From Corylus avellana (taxonomy: Eukaryota > Streptophyta > Magnoliopsida > Fagales > Betulaceae): DNA of 64,000 nt. The DNA is taken from contig NC_081546.1 in assembly GCF_901000735.1 (NCBI RefSeq), positions 28,787,900 to 28,851,899 on the forward strand. The letters run 5' to 3'. Shown here one piece after another: positions 56,251-64,000 of the stretch (position 1 is its first letter; every line of letters begins with the position of its first letter). The notes below the pieces were generated by a model. That model searched no databases and was not told the DNA's origin. It saw nothing but the letters and a program-made list of their open reading frames with translations. The translations under genes were made by a program, and so were the position numbers.

Positions 56251-57290
56251 ATCGAATTATGCATTACAATACCACTTCTTCTAAGATGGAAGCCATATAC
56301 GCGGTAATTGCGGTAACCTCAATTTCAGTGAAGGTACATCTTCGAGACAGAGTAGCACTTCACTGAGGATGATTGCGTCATGAGGTTCCACAGCCAATTT
56401 TTTTTTTTTTTTTTTCAATTCATATTGTGAATATAATAATTGTCGTATGATTATTTACTTGTGATTTATCGCCTCCCATTGGCGTTGACCTAAAACTGTT
56501 TAATAGCATGAAACTCTAGTAAAAATTAATTAATGTGAAAAAAAATTTGTTTTGTGGTGTTTTTTTATTTAAATAATAATAAAAAAATAATTGATATAAT
56601 GTAAAAAGTAGAATGTGAAAGTTGATTTTTTTTGATAAACAGTATATGACTCTTGCCAAATGGAGCCCTCGTGTTTTCTTACAACGTCATAGTAGTTTAT
56701 GAGATACTTATCATGTGAATTATTAAATAAATAAATTTATCTGTCAAATTCAACATTAAAATATTGCAACATGAATTTGTAAAAATTTTCTAGTAAAAAT
56801 TATAATACTCTCTGCGTTTTTCATATCTAGTAGTAATCAAATTTCAAGTCGTATTAAATTTATAAATTAAAATTTTTTAATTACGATTTAAGTGGTTTTA
56901 TTATCCCTTATTGAATGGTTGTTTTCACACTATCTTTGTCAATAAGATAGATTTTTGTGTGAAAATGATGATATAAGAAATGGTTTAAAAGTTATCAATC
57001 ATGGTTTAGAATTAATACTTCTCTTGTTATTCTTGTACTATATATATTTATTAGTAATGAACACCAAATCATTAATAATATTATGAAGCTTATGTTTTTC
57101 CTCTATAAAAAAAAAGGGGTGTTCATTACTCATGGTTTTTTTGTTTTTTTTTTTTTTGGCTTAAAAAAGAAAATGGTTATTCATGGGTACAACGAAATAG
57201 TATAAAGAAGGAAAGGACAAATCTGATGAAGACAGGAAGGGGTATTTTTTTTTTTTTTTTTAATAAATACAATTTTTTTTTTTTTTTTTA
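56251..57290. other. intergenic AT-rich DNA upstream of RTNLB21
   Basis: Poly-T blocks and AT-rich DNA. I see no gene or repeat structure I can name. Confidence 0.45.
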
Positions 57291-57383
57291 ACATGTCCAC
57301 ACAAGAGGGGGAGAGAGATTCAAACTAATGACCTCCACTTCATAAGACATGGTCCGCAGCTGATTAAGCTACTCCTTTGGGAC
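57291..57383 (-). mobile_element. tRNA-derived SINE-like copy 3
   Basis: Minus strand: box-A-like GGAGTAGCTTAATCAG, then CTTATGAAGTGGAGGTCATTAG, box-B-like TTTGAATCTCTC, then TTGTGTGGACATGTT and a poly-A tail. Confidence 0.72.
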
Positions 57384-58937
57384 TAATAAATACATTTTTA
57401 ACCTCACATAGAAGGAAGGGGCAATAATAAGGGTTTGAAGGATTTCTCTAAAAATAATAAGAAAATTGAAGTATAAATTGAAAAAGCTTTCCAAAAAGCC
57501 ATGTGCTTACAACTTAGGTTCTACTTAGGTTGTATTTAGAGACGAAAGAGAGGGGTGAACATTTATGCCCAACGTTTCTTTTACATCGTCCAATTAATTC
57601 CAACGGTTAGCTCCACTTATGAAAGGGGGACCCGATCCATATGCCCACAATATATAATTTTCTTTATTCGATTTGACACATTGGATATGGAAATTGAGGG
57701 TAACCGTTGGACTTATGGGCCAATTAACTTATGTAACCGACATACCAACTTACTGATCCGAGCTCACCAAATCATCTGTGCACAGGATTCTTTCCCACAC
57801 CACTTTCATGCTATTTGGACAATTTTCATAACCTTCTCTTGAGCCCCGAATTTCAAGTATAGGACACAACATAGGGTAGAAAAACGTAGGGTAAGCCACT
57901 CCAAATACCATCATCGTGGAATAACCAATGGTAGGCAATTGAGTACAAGTCATTATAAAAGACAACTTTAAAACCAGGTAGAACAGACTTTTTGGTTTCA
58001 AGTACCCAAAACTATCACGTTTCTATTTCGAGTCATTTTATTATACATATTGACTTAAGCATCGAAGTTATCATTTGCCAAGCCACACCACCAAAATTCG
58101 TTGTATATTTTTTTCTCCTCTTTTACCTTTGTCAGGTCACATCTGCTAATATGTCATATTTTAAGTAATTTTTTATATCAGTTGCTTAAAAAAACCGAAA
58201 GTATTAGAGCAGTCGCATTTAACTTCAACATATATTTAGCAAATCCACACCTTTTTTTTTTTTACCTACTTTTCTAAAAGACTTGGATACGGCTTAGCAT
58301 TTTTGCTACCTAATGTTTTTTTTACAAGATCGTGGTAGCTACCTTTTTACTCTTGTATTATTTGGGGCATAGTGAAAGTAGTAGGCACGTCACTCTTGGC
58401 GGTGGAAGAGCGGGCATCCCAAACACAGTAGTATATGTCGTAAATCTCACGTGCCTTCAACGGTACAAAACGTTGGTCCCATAGAAATTGCTTTTATGAC
58501 TCTGTTCCCTTGCAATCCCAATAGAGTTTCCAAATCCCAATATGCTTTTCTGTCCATTAATTTCTTAGTCATCAAAGTCCACCATAAATGCCTAACTAAT
58601 TCCACCTAAAATAAATATATAAAGCAAAGATTAATTAATATTGTTAATAAGAAACTTGTAATAAAGTTATAATAATATTGTTAATAATACTATAAAAATT
58701 AGGATTTTAAAAATGGTTGAGTTGAGGAAATATAGACTGTATTTGTTAGTGGGTCACATTTGTATGTATTGCAATTGTACAAATCAAAAAGCCATCCATA
58801 AATGGACATAGTATTGATTGATATGGCATCCTTGTGTGACCTATGTGAAATCCTACTTAACATATAATAAACAGTCAAAACATGTAAAAGTCAAATCACA
58901 TAGATTATGCTTTCATATTCTTTTGACGATATTTTTA
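57384..58937. other. intergenic, no recognised gene
   Basis: A 95-codon plus-strand frame at 57555-57842 has no family resemblance and no initiation or splice context. The rest is AT-rich. Confidence 0.4.
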
Positions 58938-59040
58938 AGAGGTAGCTCAATCAACTGGAACCATGCTTAATGAAGTGAAAATTATTAGTTCGAATCTCCA
59001 TTTTTTTCTTATGCAGACATGTCAAAAAAAAAAAAAAAAA
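58938..59040 (+). mobile_element. tRNA-derived SINE-like copy 4
   Basis: AGAGGTAGCTCAATCAACTGG (box A), TTAATGAAGTGAAAATTATTAG, TTCGAATCTCC (box B), then GCAGACATGTC and a poly-A tail of about 17 A. Confidence 0.75.
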
Positions 59041-62000
59041 TTTGATGATGGTGTTAAATAATTCTTTTTTAGTTATCTTCTTCTTCCACATGGGTTCATC
59101 ATTTCCAAGACAAAACTTAAACGTGCCATGTACATCTACATTGAAGCATCACAAATATAACCATTTCAATGACAAGTGATATGAAAAAGATAAAAAGAAA
59201 ATTTGAAAACACTCTCATTTTACAATCTTTTTTTTATGGGTGGTTGAACATTCCCTTTAAAGTTACCATATTAACTAAACTCTTGAGAATGATGCGACCA
59301 CCTTTAATGCTATTAAGAGTAGTCGCAACCACCTCGACAAGCACAAGATTTCCTCCTAATGGTTGAAAATGATGTCTACCAAAGAGTGAAATAAGAGTAA
59401 CATATGTTGATTAGTGATGTTATTCAATTTGTATTAGAAACACATATTCTTTATATATATATATATATAATAGGCAAATACAGAAGGAAATTGTACGTTT
59501 TGCTTATCAAAGGAAAGTGAATCTAATAGTGTGACAAAAAAGGGAAGGACATGTGTGTCGGTGGCCTGGAACTTTAGTTTTGTCGCGATATATGTACGTG
59601 CAGGCTCCTCCATATAATTTGGCCACATGCTGAGACAACAAAGCGGTGGGGCTGGTCGTTTGTCCTGTGGATTCCATCAGTCAGTCACACGCCAAACATT
59701 CCCGTACCTCTTTTCACAAAGTGAAAAAGTTGAGCCTTCAGGCTTTCTACTTTCTGCCTTAACAAACACACCCCCAAGAAAAAAAAAGAAAAAAAAGAAA
59801 AAAAAAAGTACATTGATTTTAGTAAATATGAAGTCATTGAGATGGATGGAGCCCTTCATACAAAATATGGATTGCAATCAATTTTTGATTTGGGTCCGTA
59901 TTAATTGAAGTTAAACCTATTGAAACTAAAACATGTATCACTTATATGAATTGACCCGAGGTGTGGTTGGTTGACCTGTATTGTGGTGGGGGTAATAATT
60001 TAATTTGGTATTAGAGCCAAAAAGTCATGAGATCGAACCTTGATTTTATCAAATTATCTCAATTTAATTAAATATTCTATGTGTTAGATATCATCTATTA
60101 AAAAGGGATTTAAACTCATGCGTGAGAAAAAAATGTTTAAGTAATAATTAAATGATTAAATTTATTCTTTTCAGCATTATACGATTCCGTCAAGCTTCTA
60201 TGGGCCTTGGTAGACTTATATTCAGTGCGGAGTTATATCATTTCATTGAAAAAGATGTCTCAATCTCAATGAAATGAATTCTAACAGAAAATGAGTGCAT
60301 CAGGAATTAATGGATTGCCTACCAACCTCAAACTACTCTATGAGGCAGGTTTAAGAATACCCTTTTGTTGGTTGAAAATGACAAATTGTTTTTCCTATGG
60401 CTTGATCTTCTAGGCAGCCCAAATCATCAATTAAACAGCTTGCTACCTATCTTTGGACTTATTTGCTACAAATGTCAAATCAACTACCTTATTACCTAAT
60501 GCTCCATATAAATGTTTTGAGGTCATTTTTTCTTCAAGTCGTTTTAACGGCATTAAACTTTAAAGGAGAGCTTGAGGAGTGCTTTGGATCACCATGCTTG
60601 TAGAAGCTACTACTCTGGAGATCTGTNNNNNNNNNNNNNNNNNNNNNNNNNNNNNNNNNNNNNNNNNNNNNNNNNNNNNNNNNNNNNNNNNNNNNNNNNN
60701 NNNNNNNNNNNNNNNNNNNNNNNNNNATAACAAAAGAAGATAATTAAAAGAAATTAAAAATTTGATACTCTTAATTAAAATTTTTAAAATTTTAAAAACA
60801 GGGTCAATGAAAATTAAAAAAAAAAATTGTGAAGCTTCCTCCTTTATGCCTATTGTGGGGGCTTTGTCATTATTTTTCCTATCTCTCAAACGTCAAATCT
60901 TCTCTATTCATCTCACAATATAGGTAGTGTCTTCATTTGCATGTGAGGTTGAGAACTTTTGGGTGCCTCGGTTATAGTGCTTTGAAAGATTCTTCAACAC
61001 AAAAGTAAAGGGAATAAGTACCCACAAAAGGGCAAAAAAGATCATCAATCATCATCCCTAACGTTCTATTCTAATCATTCTACCCCACCAAAGTCTACCT
61101 TTACTTTTTCGTAAAATCAGAACCCAAAGGTAGAAGAAGCCCAAGAAAAAAAAAAAAAAAACCTAAACGGAGATAACATTAAAAAATAGAAAAAGAAAAG
61201 AAAAAAAAAAAGACCCACATTATCCCTTCAAGCACAATCTTATCTCTTTCTCACTTAATTGCTTTTCAAACACAAAGGAATCCCAATGTTCCACCCCCAC
61301 CGACTGCGATTTCTTTTACTTAAAAGCCTTTAAATACCGTTTAGATTTTATTTTATTGTATTTAATGACGTACATAATTCGATGTATTATTTAAAATTTT
61401 TAAATGACGTGACTCATGTTTGCCTTTTGCCGACAAAGTGTGAGCTAACAGATTCTTTGAGATTGTTAATGAATTTATTTTTTGCAAGGGTCTACCAAGC
61501 TTATTATCTGTTTTTTATTCTTCTATTACGCTGATTAAATTGGCGTATTCTTTTTTGTCTAGAGTAAGTGAAGAAATAAAACTTTGACCGTAATTTAGCA
61601 GACCTTTGTGTTCTATGTCATCTGCTAACAACTCCAATTCATATGATAAATCAATTTTTTTTTTTTTTTTCTTGTTTTCTCAAAATATTTTGTTGCTTGT
61701 TCGACTTGCTCTAGACTCCGAGAAAAATCAATTGAAACTTCATTAACAAATAGCCTTTTAATATAGACCATAAAATAAAACCGTGTAGAATTATAGAACT
61801 TAATAACAATTTATGATGACGTGGGAAGAATCTAAAGAGGACTACTTTAGTTCATAGGGCTTCGTATAAGTTGATGAGAAGGCCAATTAAAATAATTAAA
61901 GTGATTTGTCCCATTAGGAGTTTTAATTAATGATAAATTAAAATATGTTTAGTGTTTGCTTGCAGTAATGACTAAAATATGAGAAGATGAGGCCAAAGCA

Positions 62001-63395
62001 AATGGTCATTCAACTAACAAATACTTGTTTTATTTTGGTAGATGAAGATTGGTGATTCGGTGACCAGAACTTGTCCCTTTTGATTTCTTTATTCATATTT
62101 GTCAGTTTATTATGTTAAATTGGTGATTTAACAGATTCCGGAGATATAAAACGTGGCCACGTTAAAAGATGGAACTCTGATATTATGTTGAAGTTTGTGA
62201 AGAAATTTAAAATACGAGAATAATAACAAAAGTAAGAGAGAGAAAAGAGAAATAAAGAATTATAGGTGATTCGGTGTTAGATATCTACGTCCACCATTTT
62301 GAATAGCCCTTAGAGACATTGTGCTCACATTAGCTTGATTGTTTATAATATATATGTCCTATATATTAGAAAATATAAAGAAATAATATAAATTCAGAAT
62401 ATATTTAAATAGGAAGAAATAGAACTTTTGGATTGTTTTATTTTTGAGGGAAATCTTCTTATACTCCTTAGGTCTAGGCTTGAATTCTTAGTTTTAATAA
62501 CTAAAACTTGTGATAAATAGGTCATTTTGTCATTTTTATTTATTTTTTCATTTATAAGCATGTGTGACATGATGATATCATTTTCGGATAATGCTAGACA
62601 TCCTAAGAGATTTTTCTCAAATTGCTTTTCAAATGATGTGGCAAGCATTTTTTTCTTTAAAAAATTCGCATTCTCTTTCCTTTGTCTCTCACTCCTTCCC
62701 AAAATAGTGCTTTCCACATCATTTGGGAAGGATTTTGGGACACCTAGCAGCCGTCATCATTTTTTAATACACGTGGTACAATTTCATTAGGTTTACGCGG
62801 AGAAAATAGCATAATGGTACTTCTATTGGCCAAAACTTAGATTTTTAATTGTCAAAATTAGACACTCAATTTCTTATCTATCGCAAAGCTAAAACTAAAA
62901 CTCGAAGCAATTTTCGTTATTCACATACTGACACATGTCAACAAGTTGTAAAACAATTATAAATCTAACATTTTCCATAACTAAATAGCCAAATCAGAAA
63001 AATAAAGGAAAAGGAAACATGGTAAATTTAAGAAAGTAACATAAGGAAAGGAAAATAGTTCTCAAGATTTGCTAATTGGATCCTTTTTTTCACCTATTCT
63101 CCATCGTTCATCCATTCGGTTACTTTTACCCATCGTAAATAAATTATTATCTATTAATCATGCATCACTTTTCTAAAAGAGAAACAAAAGGACACAGTTT
63201 GCTTCTCTCTCTCTCTCTATCAATAAAACAGAGAAAAAACAAACAAATCAGGACAAAAGTGATTGAAAATATTGCAACGTTGCCTGTCCCCCAGTCCTGA
63301 TGAGTGATGTCGTGGCCTGTTTTCTGTCATAGTAAAGAATATTGCATGTAGTTTCCTTTTTTGTCAAACATAATTAGACGGAGGAATGATGGAAT
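59041..63395. other. gene-poor DNA, gap at 60627-60726, traces of elements only
   Basis: TTGGTATTAGAGCC at about 60004 resembles a copia primer-binding site but no LTR was paired with it. 62580-62755 contains imperfect inverted words (TTTTCAAATGATGTGGCAAG / GCTTTCCACATCATTTGGGAAG) suggestive of a MITE. AT and TC microsatellites occur at 59454-59470 and 63200-63218. No coding region supported. Confidence 0.45.
60627..60726. other. assembly gap (100 N)
   Basis: 100 N placeholder in intergenic DNA. Confidence 0.99.
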
Positions 63396-64000
63396 TGTTA
63401 GAGTATATTTAAATGACCTTAAATTTAGGAATTTGATGAAGATTGATGAAGATTAAATTAGTCTAACTTTAAGAATTTGATTATGATTTGATCAGCATAA
63501 ATTAGAAGATTTGATTAAGATTTTATTTAGGTGTAAGCTCTATAAATAGAGCATTTTGTATTGTAAACAAATTATTCAATAAAAGCATAATGTAGCCCTT
63601 TAGGCTTTATCTGTGGACATAAGTCATAAACCGAACCACGTAAAATTCTTTGTGTCTATTTATTTTATTTTCGCAATTTATTTCTATTTCTTTATTAATT
63701 TCTTCATGAATACCACAGCTTTTACTAAAATCACATACAAATTCGGATATCGTAACTTTTACTATAGTCACGTAGACTCACGTACCACGTTAACTGCCAT
63801 GTCCATATGTAAATATGGTAAGTGTAATGTAGACTATTATGCAGTAGTCCGCATTTTAGTAGTTGACGTGACGTGAACTACTCCGTAAACAGTAAAAGTT
63901 ATAGTATCTCTCTCCGCTCTCTATTACATGTAATACTAGAAGTGTGGAAGAAGGAACATGAATACATGATGGTGCAGAAACAAGCTAGTGGGTGTGCCAC
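63396..64000 (+). mobile_element. probable LTR (copia-type), right end outside the window
   Basis: Starts TGTTAGAGTATATTT. At 63541-63551 there is a strong TATA box (TATAAATAGAG), followed by AATAAAAGC and then GTCATAAACCGAACCACGTA...ATTCTTTGTGTC, an arrangement typical of plant copia LTR promoter/R/U5 regions. The 3' terminus and primer-binding site are not identified, so solo LTR or complete element cannot be decided. Confidence 0.55.

Noticed and set aside
57555..57842. 95-codon plus-strand frame
   Set aside because: No family resemblance and no supporting context; probably chance.
60000..60020. Copia primer-binding site (TTGGTATTAGAGCC)
   Set aside because: No LTR terminus immediately upstream and no partner LTR found; noted only within the intergenic description.
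1..64000. tRNA or rRNA genes
   Set aside because: No complete cloverleaf or rRNA-like conserved stretch seen; tRNA-like boxes belong to the SINE-like repeats.

Overview
This is a repeat-rich, AT-rich segment of nuclear DNA from a eudicot plant, probably a woody species. The evidence is spliced genes with GT-AG introns, a TIR-NBS-LRR resistance gene (a class absent from monocots), plant-specific families (S-receptor-like kinase, DUF247, reticulon-like B) and a dense load of plant transposons. I cannot name the genus. Eight runs of N interrupt the window: seven are exactly 100 N (placeholder gaps) and one, at 45198-45331, is 134 N.

Layout. 1-922: 3' end of a broken G-type lectin S-receptor-like kinase. 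1-7.3 kb: several TIR elements and one end of a copia element. 7.37-8.86 kb (-): an intact DUF247 gene with an internal tandem duplication and a large fold-back repeat beside its 5' end. 9.4-15.1 kb: MITEs, a CACTA element and a 1.95-kb hAT element with a perfect 8-bp target duplication. 15.1-24.6 kb: duplicated spacer carrying a Mutator-like MITE and a LINE fragment, then a complete gag-only copia element (17687-22515). 24.6-32.4 kb: a second copy of the spacer blocks seen at 5.2, 9.0 and 15.1 kb, but with a copia fragment where the DUF247 gene would be. 32.48-37.4 kb (+): a five-exon TNL gene with one nonsense codon. 37.5-42.1 kb: tandemly repeated DNA downstream of the TNL. 42.4-47.15 kb: two copies of a small secreted protein gene with two CX3C motifs, each broken by a different 2-nt expansion. 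47.56-49.9 kb (-): the C-terminal exons of a CPL4-type RNA polymerase II CTD phosphatase. 52.7-56.1 kb (-): a complete nine-exon reticulon-like gene (RTNLB21 type). 56.1-64 kb: gene-poor DNA with SINE-like copies and an LTR at the right end.

Functionally the left 47 kb looks like a fast-turnover, defence-type neighbourhood: receptor kinase, DUF247, TNL and small secreted Cys peptides, mostly degenerate or internally duplicated and separated by segmental duplications and MITEs. The right part is conserved housekeeping DNA. From memory, CPL4 and RTNLB21 are also neighbours in Arabidopsis (At5g58003 and At5g58000). I see no operon-like or novel multi-gene system. The most novel material is the small secreted peptide pair, the rearranged 5' end of the TNL, and a GC-rich core shared by MITEs that have unrelated ends.
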